A DNA stretch of 64,000 nucleotides from JABDJZ01 sp047619685 (GCA_047619685.1 JBLHLC010000002.1:124001-188000); one strand, 5' to 3'. Counted from the first letter of the stretch, positions 45,601 through 53,551 are shown. Notes: generated from the sequence alone by a model not told the origin. Program-made: numbers and translations.

Positions 45601-45901
45601 GGTTTGACTCCGGCGGAGGCATATGCTCCTCAGGGTCCTTGCTCAGAATGCGTCGGGCGATGTGGCGACGGCTTGCGCGAATGCCTTCCGGAGTATCGAA
45701 CCGGATTCCCTGCACCCGGGTGTTGTTGTCGGGCCCGTGGCATTTGTAGCAGCGGTCGGAGAGGATGGGCCGGACGTCAAAATTGAAATCGACCGTGGCC
45801 GGCAGGCTCGCCCCGGCCTCTTTTACATCGGCAGGGATGGGCGAGCCACATCCAATCAGGACGGAAGCCAAAAAGGCTGACAGCAGGAATCGCATCTCCA
45901 A
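42671..45901 (-). CDS. Cytochrome c/DUF1549/LamG/DUF1553 protein (module B)
   Basis: 1076 residues. Lipobox LIGC near residue 18, PSCyt1 domain (VRPILSDRCYKCHGPDNNTR), DUF1549 (LRRVTFTLTGLPPTPEDILA, DWLDLARYADSHGYQDDGW, second CXXCH in CSRCHDHKYDP), then an inserted concanavalin-type LamG domain (~455-650; GLIAHFPLEGFRTEKDILRF, FSLDIWVRLDSANAVGPLFG) and DUF1553 (NPLTARVAINRLWQQVFGAG). The LamG insert is the main difference from module A (809 residues) and could bind glycans. Transcribed with the DUF1501 partner; divergent from the LVIVD gene. Confidence 0.92.
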   Translation of the reverse strand: MEMRFLLSAFLASVLIGCGSPIPADVKEAGASLPATVDFNFDVRPILSDRCYKCHGPDNNTRVQGIRFDTPEGIRASRRHIARRILSKDPEEHMPPPESNLTLSAQEKAVLLKWVDQGAEYQPHWAFQAPERPLVPSPLVAHRAGMGSGLFEGAVDLAAWPTGPVDQFVLSSLQTAGLEPSEPASPETWLRRVTFTLTGLPPTPEDILAFVSDSGPLARRTVVNGLMDSPAFGERMAVDWLDLARYADSHGYQDDGWRNMWPWRDWVISAFNRNLPFDEFVTWQLAGDLLPEPTREQILATGFNRNHLQSQEGGIVLEEYRVDYVADRTDTFGKAFLGLTTECSRCHDHKYDPITQDEYYGLFGFFNSVNEVGNIPYAGEASPTVLLVDSLSQAQLDRVQLEIARLETEIDPDHPAYDAEFEAWAETRPQGTASPQALEPAGLIAHFPLEGFRTEKDILRFDDAASPGASGYFWGDRDKVPHVVEGVADSALVLRGDGWLDTGNERFRFERSDPFSLDIWVRLDSANAVGPLFGKSGGLFNGNRGYLAVINPDRTLTMGLYHVLPDDALEITTRDSLVVGAWQRVTMTYDGSSRAAGLKAYLGGALAETRVVVDNLHQSIAYTVDPFTKDSSNWGDPGNLRVGFVESNQPTLAGATVDEFKVFGRALTAAEISGRAPDAADLRAFFVTTQSPTYKARFSDLTTVRARENSILTKVPSVMVMADMRVPRPTYVLQRGAYDQPTRLVERGTPAAILPFPDDLEPNRLGLAEWLFREDNPLTARVAINRLWQQVFGAGVVSTASNFGSQGAMPTHPELLDWLAVEFRESGWDVRHMLRLMVLSSTFAQSSVVGEDARLRDPDNRLLARGPARRLSAEMLRDQALAAAGLLVPTVGGPPVKPYQPDGLWAALATRNGVLYKEDSGDALHRRSMYTLWKRTVPPPMMMTFDASERNLCTIQRQSTSTPLQALILLNDPQFVEASRVLAERMIREGGPSREARITRGFLLLTGRAPSEVESDALSDLATAQMADFRAKPGDARRLLEVGRYPRDRGLDAAEVAAYTVVASTIMNFDAATMLR

Positions 45902-45907
45902 AACAAC

Positions 45908-45944
45908 TGCACGAATCGGGACGGGTCAAGCGGAATCGTGCAGC
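45908..45944. promoter_or_regulatory. Interrupted palindrome in divergent promoter region
   Basis: CTGCACGAATC (45908-45918) is inverted as GAATCGTGCAG (45934-45944) with one mismatch and a 15-base spacer. It lies seven bases upstream of the module B start codon and 64 before the LVIVD gene, so it could be an operator controlling one or both. No regulator gene is adjacent. Confidence 0.35.
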
Positions 45945-46007
45945 GCGCCGGCTGCGTAAGTCGCGGTTTTCTTATTGTGCAAACAACTGAAGACTCCCCC
46001 TACGTCC

Positions 46008-47402
46008 ATGAACAGATTCTCTGCCTGCCTCAGGCCGTTCTCCGCCGCGATGATCCTGGCGTTTTTCGCTGCCTTGCCTGCCTTGGCGCAGAACGCCCAG
46101 AACCCCGGCCCATGGCCCAACCGGATGGGCGGTGTGCCGGACGGACTCCCGGTGGGCGCGCGCGGGACACCCAATATTAAGGTCGTTGCCCACGTGCCGT
46201 TGGGCGGGTACCTGCACGTCGCAGACGTGGAAATCGAGCAGGAGGAGTCGAGGCCGTTCGTGTACGTCTCCAAACGTTTCGACCCCACGGGATTCGACGT
46301 GGTCAGCCTGGCAGACCCGGACAACGCCGAGGTGATCTATAGCTGGCGTATGGAGAATTCTGAGCTTCACACCGGATCCGGCGCGCTGGATGGGCGCTAT
46401 TTCAAGCACGACGGGCGGTATTACTACGTCCAGTCGACTCAATTTGGTCAGGGCGGCCCCAATATGGACCTGGGAGCCATCATCTTCGACGTTACCAGCC
46501 TCCCCGATCCGTCCGGGGTCCGCGAGGTGGGCAGAATCCGGGAGCCTGACGTTCCCGGCGGCTTCCACAACATATTTATGTACAAACACTCCGACGGACG
46601 GGAGCTCCTGTTCGCCACCACGCGCTCTGAGTTCGCCCACGTCTACGACATGGGGCGTTTCGTGGACGGCGACCACGACGGCGCATTGGTCGGGCGGATT
46701 GCAAATCCGGAGACGGCCTATTGGGCGCTCCGCGGCGGGCGAGGCAGTTGGCACGATTTCTACGTGGCCTATGACGCGGCCGCGGGGCAAGACCGATTCT
46801 GGGGTGGTGGGACCGGTGGCTACTTCGTCATCGACATCACGGACCTGGACAACCAGCAGCTGCAATTGTCGGTCACCGGCGTGTCCGGGGTCAATGGCGG
46901 CCACACCTTTACACCGACGCCGGACGGCCGTTTTGCCGTTGGAGAGACGGAGTACCAATATGCACCGCTCCGCATTTTCGACATCGGGGAAGCCACCGAC
47001 GCCGGCAGGGCGATCATCTCCAGACCCGTCTCGGCCTGGACGGCCAATTGGCGCAACCTCTCCCACAACCACGAGATGCGCTGGCCATTCGTTTTCGTGT
47101 CCGCCTACGAGGACGGGTTTCAGGTATTCAACATCTTCGATCCCTACCGGCCGATAACCTGGGCTTCGTACGACACCTTCGCCGGGACCCACGAGTCCAG
47201 AGGCGAGAACAATGTTAACAGCGGCGCATGGGGGGTAGACATCCGAAACAGCGATGGCCTGATTGTAGTCAGCGACATGGTGACAGGACTCTGGGCTTTC
47301 CGGATGGAGGGATTCAACGGCTGGAACGGTGAGGACTGGGGTATGCCCAACACGTCCAGCGTCCAGAACTGGGACGATGGGCCGGTGAAACCAGGCAACT
47401 AG
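46008..47402 (+). CDS. Exported LVIVD-repeat propeller protein
   Basis: 464 residues from ATG 46008, giving the signal FSAAMILAFFAALPALAQ; the frame is open eleven codons further up. LVIVD-type beta-propeller units: YLHVADVEIEQEESRPFVYV, FDVVSLADPDNAEVIYSW, GAIIFDVTSLPDPSGVREVG, GGYFVIDITDLDNQQLQLSV and GFQVFNIFDPYRPITWASY. Such proteins are secreted binding or scaffold proteins without known catalysis. Its His/Asp loops (SHNHEMRWPF, PGGFHNIFMYKH) might bind metal. The gene ends just before the putative MITE. Confidence 0.8.
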   Translation: MNRFSACLRPFSAAMILAFFAALPALAQNAQNPGPWPNRMGGVPDGLPVGARGTPNIKVVAHVPLGGYLHVADVEIEQEESRPFVYVSKRFDPTGFDVVSLADPDNAEVIYSWRMENSELHTGSGALDGRYFKHDGRYYYVQSTQFGQGGPNMDLGAIIFDVTSLPDPSGVREVGRIREPDVPGGFHNIFMYKHSDGRELLFATTRSEFAHVYDMGRFVDGDHDGALVGRIANPETAYWALRGGRGSWHDFYVAYDAAAGQDRFWGGGTGGYFVIDITDLDNQQLQLSVTGVSGVNGGHTFTPTPDGRFAVGETEYQYAPLRIFDIGEATDAGRAIISRPVSAWTANWRNLSHNHEMRWPFVFVSAYEDGFQVFNIFDPYRPITWASYDTFAGTHESRGENNVNSGAWGVDIRNSDGLIVVSDMVTGLWAFRMEGFNGWNGEDWGMPNTSSVQNWDDGPVKPGN

Positions 47403-47430
47403 ACGCAGGCCGCTCCGCGAACCCCGCTAG

Positions 47431-47590
47431 AAGCCTGTTGAATAAGTGGAGTGTGCCAGGCTACGAGCGCCGGAATGTCAGATATAAGGCGGCGTGACGA
47501 GTAATGGCAGCGCCATTGCGAGGAGGGCGAACGCAGCAGATGGCGTTCCGCCGCCGTAGAATGATGGCGCCACTTGTTCAACAGCGTCCT
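47431..47590. mobile_element. Putative 160-bp MITE with CTAG target duplication
   Basis: Terminal inverted repeats CTGTTGAATAAGTGG (47435-47449) and CCACTTGTTCAACAG (47570-47584) match at 14 of 15 positions. Outside them, CTAG occurs at 47427-47430 and 47591-47594, a direct duplication of the kind made by some IS5-type transposases. Inside are further small palindromes (AATGGC/GCCATT and GGCGGCG/CGCCGCC). It contains no convincing gene, so it would be non-autonomous. The right CTAG supplies the stop codon of the amidohydrolase on the minus strand. Confidence 0.55.
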
Positions 47591-49018
47591 CTAGTGGCCG
47601 GGGGCCGTGCGCTCCGTGAGCTCAACGAGCATGGCGTTCAAAGCACTTCGATCATACAGCTTGCCGTTCTGGACGACCGCGGCCACTTTCGCCGTGTTGG
47701 AAATATCCTCCAGTGGGGAAGCGTCCAACAGCACAAGGTCTGCCAGATACCCCTTCTGGACGGTTCCCAGAGAATCCGAGATCCCCATATACCAGGCGGC
47801 GTCACGCGTCGCGGACTGAATGGCCTCCAGCGGCGTCATGCCTCCTCCGACCAGCAGGCCCAACTCGTTGTGAAGATCCGAACCCGGAAAGTCGAACATG
47901 GCACCCGCATCGGTACCCGCGATAATGGTCACGCCCAAGTCCTGAAGCCGCCCGATGAGAGCCGGCATTTTTTCGAAAGTTGCCCTGAGATTGGCCGTGT
48001 TGGTCTCGTCAAAAAAGCCGCTGTCGGCAGCCTGGATCCACGACTCGCCAATCTTGGGATCCATGAGTCCGAGCCTCGGGTCTTGATGCCATTTTCCTGA
48101 GGCGGCATAAGACATAGACTCGAGGTCCTTGAGATTGGCGTCAATCACCACGCCATGGGCAATCATGAGCGCCGCCACCGTTTTTACCCGCTCGTCGTCG
48201 ATCTCCTGCATTGCGGTGGCATCGGCCTTGAACATAGCGGACCAGGGGTCTCCAGACTCTTTTTGCGCCATCACGGCTCCGCGGAGTTCGGATTCGCGGT
48301 TCGTGAAAGCAGCGGCGAGCCCGAGCGAATGCTCGATGCTGGTGAGTCCGTTCTCGATGGCCTCTTCCAGATTCAGCCCAAATGGAATGTGCCCAGCCAA
48401 AGGGAGGTTGTGCCGGTCAGCCTCTCTGGCAATCGCCAGCCAGACATCCCTCTCGGTAAAGGAGTCCTGGATCTTCACGAAGTCCGCGCGGCCAACCAGA
48501 CGCTCAACCGCATCCGATGCGCCGTCGGCGGCCGTCAAGCCTTGAGCCCACGGTTCCGGATGGCCTTCAGGCGTGTCATAGTTCACGAATGCCAAGCCCG
48601 CGCTCAACAGGCGGGGACCGACTCGTTGGCCACGAGCCAGTTCTTCCCGGATATCGAAAATCGAATCAGGCGAGCCCATGTCCCTGACCCCGGTGATCCC
48701 GTAGACGGTGAACACGGGCAAAATGGCCGGACCTTCCAGCAGTGAGACGTGCATGTGCATTTCCCAAAGTCCGGGGATGACATACTTGCCGGTCCCGTCC
48801 AGCGTCGGGGTATCCGGGGACAAGGCCACCCGCCCTGTTCTAATGTCCGCGATTCTGTTGCCCTGGATGAGAATCGTCGCATGAAGGATCGGCGGCGCGT
48901 CTGTGCCATCGATAACGGTGACATCTGTAATGGCCAATGAGGCTTCGACAGGCTGGTCCGAGCAACCGCTGATTTCGGCAAAGAGGATGAGAAGGGTCGG
49001 GACGAGGACGCGGCGCAT
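47591..49018 (-). CDS. Amidohydrolase-family lipoprotein
   Basis: 475 residues. Lipobox EISGC (Cys19). Metal site residues of the amidohydrolase barrel: His88 and His90 (WEMHMHVS), the carbamylated-lysine candidate in ADFVKIQDSF, AGHIPFG, SIEHSLG, and the catalytic aspartate in IIAGTDAGAMFD. End MTPLEAIQSATRDAAWYMGI and GYLADLVLLDASPLEDISNT is typical of imidazolonepropionase-like and prolidase-like members. It is probably a cell-surface or periplasmic amidase or dipeptidase. Its stop codon lies in the CTAG flank of the putative MITE, yet the protein end looks natural in length. Confidence 0.88.
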   Translation of the reverse strand: MRRVLVPTLLILFAEISGCSDQPVEASLAITDVTVIDGTDAPPILHATILIQGNRIADIRTGRVALSPDTPTLDGTGKYVIPGLWEMHMHVSLLEGPAILPVFTVYGITGVRDMGSPDSIFDIREELARGQRVGPRLLSAGLAFVNYDTPEGHPEPWAQGLTAADGASDAVERLVGRADFVKIQDSFTERDVWLAIAREADRHNLPLAGHIPFGLNLEEAIENGLTSIEHSLGLAAAFTNRESELRGAVMAQKESGDPWSAMFKADATAMQEIDDERVKTVAALMIAHGVVIDANLKDLESMSYAASGKWHQDPRLGLMDPKIGESWIQAADSGFFDETNTANLRATFEKMPALIGRLQDLGVTIIAGTDAGAMFDFPGSDLHNELGLLVGGGMTPLEAIQSATRDAAWYMGISDSLGTVQKGYLADLVLLDASPLEDISNTAKVAAVVQNGKLYDRSALNAMLVELTERTAPGH

Positions 49019-49112
49019 TTTTACCTGGGGTCTAGGCTGACCCGCAACCTACGCCCGGGCGGATTCTGGCTCAAACTACCGGGACCGATTTGACCGGTCC
49101 ATTCGGCGGCCA

Positions 49113-49130
49113 ACCCGGCTCGAGCCGGGT
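49113..49130. promoter_or_regulatory. Perfect 18-bp palindrome in divergent intergenic region
   Basis: ACCCGGCTCGAGCCGGGT is its own reverse complement. A second pair, GGACCG (49082-49087) and CGGTCC (49095-49100), sits just before it. The 292-base gap 49019-49310 separates the amidohydrolase (minus) and the small helical protein (plus), so either could be regulated. It may be an operator or a cruciform/hairpin; no regulator is adjacent. Confidence 0.4.
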
Positions 49131-49310
49131 GACGACTCAGGCCATCAAGGCGACCATTCACCCTCCCCAAACGACGCTTTCGCCTATTCTCGCATCCCGG
49201 ATCAGGTCGTCCCGTAGTGGGGTCAAAGGTTTGACGGACTACACGCTGCGCAAATCCAAGCTGGCCCTTCCACTTCAGCTTTACATCCATCTACTCCAAG
49301 GGAGAGAGTC

Positions 49311-49805
49311 ATGCAAACCAAGAAGCTCGTTCTATTTTTCGGCGCCGCCTTCATCGCAATAGCGGCCATTGCCAGCCCGGCAGATTCCAATGCCTTCGTC
49401 AACTCCGAGATCGTAGTAAGCGGTTCAGAGTCGGCCACCAATGCAGAGACCCTTGTCTGGGCTCTTGACAAACTTTCGGGTACAACGGCCATCAGTGTCG
49501 CCGACGTCACCACTATTTCCGGATCAGTCGCGGAGGCCCTGAAGTCAGGACACCGCGGCCTTGAGTCCGCAGCGCTTCGACTCGTCATTTCCTACGGCAA
49601 GACCATCGACCTCGACGACGAGGCAGTCCTTGACGTGGTGCGCCTTTACCGGGACCACCGGGACGAGAACATGCGCCAGATGGCCATTGTAGCCATCGGA
49701 GCCGCCAACGACGACTGGGCCGTTGACTTCCTGCAGCGCTCGGAGCGATTCGAAGATTCGCCCCGCCTGCGCCGGACCATCCACGCAGTCCTCCAGGCTG
49801 GCTAA
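49311..49805 (+). CDS. Exported HEAT-like helical protein
   Basis: 164 residues, preceded by the ribosome site GGGAGAGAG. Signal peptide KLVLFFGAAFIAIAAIASPA. The mature part is helical; residues ~75-164 look like two or three HEAT-type repeats (LESAALRLVISYGKTIDLDD, DENMRQMAIVAIGAANDDWA, RLRRTIHAVLQAG). A periplasmic adaptor is likely; no catalytic motif. It is its own transcription unit: a clear terminator follows 31 bases after the stop. Confidence 0.75.
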   Translation: MQTKKLVLFFGAAFIAIAAIASPADSNAFVNSEIVVSGSESATNAETLVWALDKLSGTTAISVADVTTISGSVAEALKSGHRGLESAALRLVISYGKTIDLDDEAVLDVVRLYRDHRDENMRQMAIVAIGAANDDWAVDFLQRSERFEDSPRLRRTIHAVLQAG

Positions 49806-49836
49806 TTCCCGGCAAAAATAGTCTCAGACTTCGCAA

Positions 49837-49875
49837 CGAGCCCCTTCGGATCATCCGGAGGGGCTCGTTTCCGTT
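49837..49875 (+). terminator. Rho-independent terminator
   Basis: Stem CGAGCCCCTTCGGA (49837-49850) with TCCGGAGGGGCTCG (49854-49867), 13 Watson-Crick pairs and one G-U type pair, three-base loop, followed by TTTCCGTTT. It ends the 49311-49805 gene and isolates it from the symporter operon. Confidence 0.85.
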
Positions 49876-49936
49876 TGAGCATTGACTTCCTCCGTCCTGA
49901 GAAGTCTATTGCGGCCGTCCCTAATCGCCGCAATAG

Positions 49937-50365
49937 ATGCAACGACTTCTTTCCAAGGCCCACCTGCTGATCGGGCTCCTGGGCATCATTGCGTTCTTGG
50001 GCACAGGTCAGTACATGGACAAGTACCACGGCCACCTGGAGGGAATGGATGATGCGATGCGAATGCTTTTTCGCTCGACTCACCTCTACATCCTGTACGC
50101 GTCCATCTGCAACGTGGCGCTCGGTGTCTATGAAGTGCCGAGGGTGCAAGGCCTCGGTAGTTTCGTGCAGTCGGCCGGATCTATCACGCTCTTGCTGGTC
50201 CCGATCCTGTTGACGGTTGCTTTTTTTACGGAGCCGTTCCTGACTGATTTCGCCAGGCCCTACTCGCGACCCGCCGCCTACCTGGCCTTGGGTGGCGGGC
50301 TCCTGCTCTTGTTCGTTAAGGCGGTTGAGAGTCTCACAGGCCCTGATGCCGAGCCCGGAGCCTGA
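49937..50365 (+). CDS. Small four-helix membrane protein
   Basis: 142 residues. Helices at ~8-25 (HLLIGLLGIIAFLGTGQYM), ~48-65, ~80-100 (GSITLLLVPILLTVAFF) and ~113-130 (AAYLALGGGLLLLFVKAV). A His-rich loop follows helix 1 (DKYHGHLEGMDDAM), and FRSTHLYILYAS starts helix 2. I do not recognise the family. It is six bases upstream of the sodium symporter gene, so it is probably co-transcribed and could be an accessory subunit. Confidence 0.75.
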   Translation: MQRLLSKAHLLIGLLGIIAFLGTGQYMDKYHGHLEGMDDAMRMLFRSTHLYILYASICNVALGVYEVPRVQGLGSFVQSAGSITLLLVPILLTVAFFTEPFLTDFARPYSRPAAYLALGGGLLLLFVKAVESLTGPDAEPGA

Positions 50366-50371
50366 CCAGCC

Positions 50372-51847
50372 ATGCTCTTCATTGCAACTGTGTTTCTCTA
50401 CCCGCTGGCCCTCATTGGCATCGGCGTTTGGCGAGGCCGCAACGTGCGGAGCCACGCCGACTTCATGGTGGCCGGGCGTTCCTTGTCGGCCAAGGCGCTT
50501 GTGGGCACGCTGGTGTGCACGTGGGTAGGGTCGGGGACCCTTTTTGGAGGAGCAGGGCTTGCGTACCGCTCGGGCCTCTCGGCGCTCTGGTTTTCCGCCG
50601 GCGCATGGCTCGGCCTGGTGGGCGTCTATCATATGGCGCCGCGCGTTCGGCGGCTGGCCCAATACACCGTGCCCGATATCCTCGAGGCCCGCTACAACGC
50701 CCCAGCGCGTGTTTTAGGGACGGTAGCCATCATTCTGGCGTACGTGACGATTGCCGCCTACCAGTTCCGTGGGGGTGGGTGGATCCTGAATATCGCCACT
50801 GACGGAGCCATCTCTGCCAATACAGGGATGTACATCACCGCGGCGACAATCGTGATCTTCACGGCGGCCGCCGGCATGGTTTCGGTCGTATCCGTGGACA
50901 TCGTGAACGGAATCGTGATCGCTCTGGGGGTGGTGCTCGCCCTTCCGTATATCGTTTTCTCCGGTGGAGGTCCGGCCGCGGTATATGGTGCCCTGCCGGA
51001 GGAGATGTTGACTGTCTCTGGCGGACACAATGTGCTCTGGGTGTTGGGCGTGGCGATGCCCACGTTTCTGCTGCTATTTGGAGAAAGCGGGATGTACCAG
51101 AAGTTTTTCTCGGCCAAGGACGGGGAAACCGCCCGGCGAGCCGTTCTGGGGATGCTCGGCGGCATCATTGTCATTGAGATATGCATCGCTCTCCTGGCGA
51201 TGGCCGGGCGCTCGATCTACCCGGACCTGGCCACCACGACATCGCTGACCGGTGGCGCGGCATCGGAGACCGTCATCATATATCTGGCCCGCCACGGGCT
51301 GCCGGCCGCCGCAGGAGCGCTCCTCCTGGCAGCGGCTATTGCGATTGTGGTTTCCAGCGGAAGCACCATGCTCCTGGTCCCATCGACCAACATCAGCCGG
51401 GATATCTACCAGCGTTTCGTAAATCCGGACGCTTCTGACCGGCTGAAGCTGGTTCTGCAGCGCGTATCGATCGTTGCCCTCGGAGGGCTCGGCCTGGTCA
51501 TGCTCACCCAGTTCCAGTCTGTCCTCGCCATGGCGTTGTACGCGTACTCGGTGGTGGGTGCCACGCTGACTCCTGTGCTGATTGCAGCCTTCACCTGGCC
51601 ACGTGCCACCGCCCAGGGCGCCGTGGCCTGCATTGGTGGGGGACTGGCCACCATCGTAGGGCTCGTGGTGGGGAGCAGGCTCGGCATGGACTTCAGCACG
51701 ACAGTCGGTGGCACCACGTTTGATTTCGCCGGAAGCGACTACATTGTGATTCCTGCGGTCTTGGTGTCGGTGAGCTTGCTCATCATTGTGAGTCTGCTCA
51801 CACCCAGGCCGGACCCGAAGACCATCTTAAATTTCATGGATAGCTGA
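50372..51847 (+). CDS. Sodium:solute symporter (SSS family)
   Basis: 491 residues, about 13 helices. SSS signatures: GVWRGRNVRSHADFMVAGRS, LVGTLVCTWVGSGTLFGGAG near the N-terminus, YTVPDILEARYNAPARVLGT, and AAAIAIVVSSGSTMLLVPST with SRDIYQRF in the family-typical seventh to eighth helix region. It imports a small solute with Na+; the closest substrate class (sugar, amino acid, pantothenate) cannot be told by eye. The aspartoacylase-like gene starts two bases downstream, suggesting that the imported compound, or a derivative, is its substrate. Confidence 0.92.
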   Translation: MLFIATVFLYPLALIGIGVWRGRNVRSHADFMVAGRSLSAKALVGTLVCTWVGSGTLFGGAGLAYRSGLSALWFSAGAWLGLVGVYHMAPRVRRLAQYTVPDILEARYNAPARVLGTVAIILAYVTIAAYQFRGGGWILNIATDGAISANTGMYITAATIVIFTAAAGMVSVVSVDIVNGIVIALGVVLALPYIVFSGGGPAAVYGALPEEMLTVSGGHNVLWVLGVAMPTFLLLFGESGMYQKFFSAKDGETARRAVLGMLGGIIVIEICIALLAMAGRSIYPDLATTTSLTGGAASETVIIYLARHGLPAAAGALLLAAAIAIVVSSGSTMLLVPSTNISRDIYQRFVNPDASDRLKLVLQRVSIVALGGLGLVMLTQFQSVLAMALYAYSVVGATLTPVLIAAFTWPRATAQGAVACIGGGLATIVGLVVGSRLGMDFSTTVGGTTFDFAGSDYIVIPAVLVSVSLLIIVSLLTPRPDPKTILNFMDS

Positions 51848-51849
51848 CT

Positions 51850-52815
51850 ATGAGCACATTCTCTTTCGCCGATTTAACTGCCGCCCCCGGAGAGAAGACG
51901 GCCGGCTATACAACCGTGCAGATCACCGGTGTTGAGTTCAAGCTGCCGGTTTTCCTGGTCAACGGCGCGCATGACGGTCCCACGTTGGTAGTTTCCGCCG
52001 GAATTCACGGCGGCGAGTACCCGTGTGTGGAGGCCGCCGCCAGGCTCGGCCAGACCATGGACCCCGCCAAGCTTCACGGGCAGGTGCTGATTCTCCCGTC
52101 TGCAAACCCCGTGGCGTTTCGCGCCCGGAGTATCTACATAACGCCTGTCGATGGACTGAATCTGAACCGTCAGTTTCCGGGAGACGCCGAGGGGACGTTT
52201 ACCAGGGCCTGGGCCGCCTGGTTGTTCGCGAATGTCATCAAACGGGCTGACATGTATATCGACATGCACGGCGGAGACATGATCGAGGCACTGGTTCCTT
52301 TCGTTTCGTTCAATATCACGGGGAATGACGAGGTAGACCACAAGGCACGGGCGATGGCCGAGGCGTATGGCATCCGGGCCATGCTGGTGAAAAAAGACGT
52401 CGGCGGGCTGGCCGGGACGACGTACGCGTCTGCAGCCAGGGCGGGGATCCCGGCGCTGTTGACGGAGGCCGGAGGCCAAGGCGTCTGGGATGAGGAAAAC
52501 GTCGCAATCCTCCAGAACGGCGTGCGCCGGGTGATGTCGCGCTTCGACATGTATCCGGCAATCAGCGATCCCGGAGAGAAGGCCGTGGAACTGGGCGGTT
52601 GGAGTTGGCTGACGGCTTCGGCCGAGGGTCTGTTCTACCCGACCGTCAAGGTGGGCGATCGCGTGACGGAGGGTCAGGACATGGGCCGAGTCGCGGACAT
52701 CTTTGGAAATACCCTACAGCAGGAGGCATCTCCAGTCAGTGGCGAAATACTCTTCCTGGTCACGTCCCTGGCCATGAACGAAGGCGATCCGCTGATGGCA
52801 ATAGCCTTCGAATGA
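51850..52815 (+). CDS. Succinylglutamate desuccinylase/aspartoacylase-family zinc hydrolase
   Basis: 321 residues, cytoplasmic. Zinc site SAGIHGGEYPCVEAA (His-x2-Glu) and DMHGGDMIEALVPF (third His), with the substrate-binding DGLNLNRQFPGDAEGTFT between, and a catalytic-Glu region LLTEAGGQGVW. The C-terminal ~75 residues form a small lipoyl-like beta domain (GLFYPTVKVGDRVTEGQDMG), common in this subfamily. It cleaves an amide of an N-acylated amino acid or a similar compound. Operon with the symporter suggests uptake and hydrolysis of an acylated solute. Confidence 0.9.
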   Translation: MSTFSFADLTAAPGEKTAGYTTVQITGVEFKLPVFLVNGAHDGPTLVVSAGIHGGEYPCVEAAARLGQTMDPAKLHGQVLILPSANPVAFRARSIYITPVDGLNLNRQFPGDAEGTFTRAWAAWLFANVIKRADMYIDMHGGDMIEALVPFVSFNITGNDEVDHKARAMAEAYGIRAMLVKKDVGGLAGTTYASAARAGIPALLTEAGGQGVWDEENVAILQNGVRRVMSRFDMYPAISDPGEKAVELGGWSWLTASAEGLFYPTVKVGDRVTEGQDMGRVADIFGNTLQQEASPVSGEILFLVTSLAMNEGDPLMAIAFE

Positions 52816-53037
52816 GGCGACAAACTCCGACGTGAGGGTCGGAGCGCGAAAAGGAGATTCCTGTCCGTATCCAAGACTACGCGCGCTGTCTGAAAGCGTG
52901 CGCAGTCAAACTTGGGACGAAGGCAGGTCTATAGACAAAACGGGTACGCGCTAAGAATCAATAAGGGGGCCTGACACCAGGCAACCAACCAAAGCGCGCA
53001 TGGATGATGAGCTGCGGCATCACCACCACCCCGTTAC

Positions 53038-53427
53038 ATGAAGCCCACCCGAGAAGACCTGTATCAGCAGGTCGATGTGATCCTGGAGATCGAGGTCGAA
53101 CAGGCCACGAGTCTCTCCACCGAAGAAGACACACGACCCCAGCGGCTTTTTGCGTCCGCCGCGCTTTATGCCATCTGCGCCAGTCTGCTGGAGCTCGATC
53201 GGAGGCATTACGGCCTTCATCCCTCGGCGACCCCGGACGTTGTCGATGCCGTCAGGGCTTGTCTGGCCGATTCCCAGCTCCGACTGGTCACAAACCTGCT
53301 GGTTGAGAGCGCCTTTGGCGCATCCTCGGGAGCGAGTGGGGGCGCAGAACGGATGCGTCAACTCGAGGGCGTCCTTGATGCCCTGACGAACCTGAGGGAA
53401 CTGCAGGAGACTGAAGCCGGGCTCTAG
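53038..53427 (+). CDS. Hypothetical helical protein
   Basis: 129 residues, no signal or membrane helix, strongly helical and acidic at the start (EDLYQQVDVILEIEVEQATS). Two cysteines are visible (LYAICASLLE, AVRACLADSQ). The tail (RMRQLEGVLDALTNLRELQE) could form a coiled coil. Family not recognised. Free-standing between the aspartoacylase operon and the FtsX permease; the 222 bases before it contain a short hairpin (CTCCGAC 52825-52831 with GTCGGAG 52838-52844) but no T-run. Confidence 0.6.
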   Translation: MKPTREDLYQQVDVILEIEVEQATSLSTEEDTRPQRLFASAALYAICASLLELDRRHYGLHPSATPDVVDAVRACLADSQLRLVTNLLVESAFGASSGASGGAERMRQLEGVLDALTNLRELQETEAGL

Positions 53428-53478
53428 CTAGGCCGTGAGTTGTTCTGGTCAGGCGGCCCTCGCGGGGGGAAGGCTCCA

Positions 53479-53500
53479 GGGTGTGCGCTATCGTACACCC
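53479..53500 (+). promoter_or_regulatory. Candidate operator palindrome upstream of FtsX permease
   Basis: GGGTGTGCG-CTAT-CGTACACCC, nine pairs with one G-U. The half sites TGT and ACA with a ten-base gap recall PadR-type boxes, which often control FtsX/MacB-like permeases; no PadR gene is in the window. It starts 146 bases before the permease start codon. Confidence 0.4.
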
Positions 53501-53551
53501 CCCGAATCGCCAGCGGACAGTAACGGGTGTGTCGATGCCCCAAACGGCGTA

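Noticed and set aside
52825..52844. Terminator after the aspartoacylase gene
   Set aside because: The 7-bp stem is short and is followed by GCGAAAAGG with no T-run on the plus strand.
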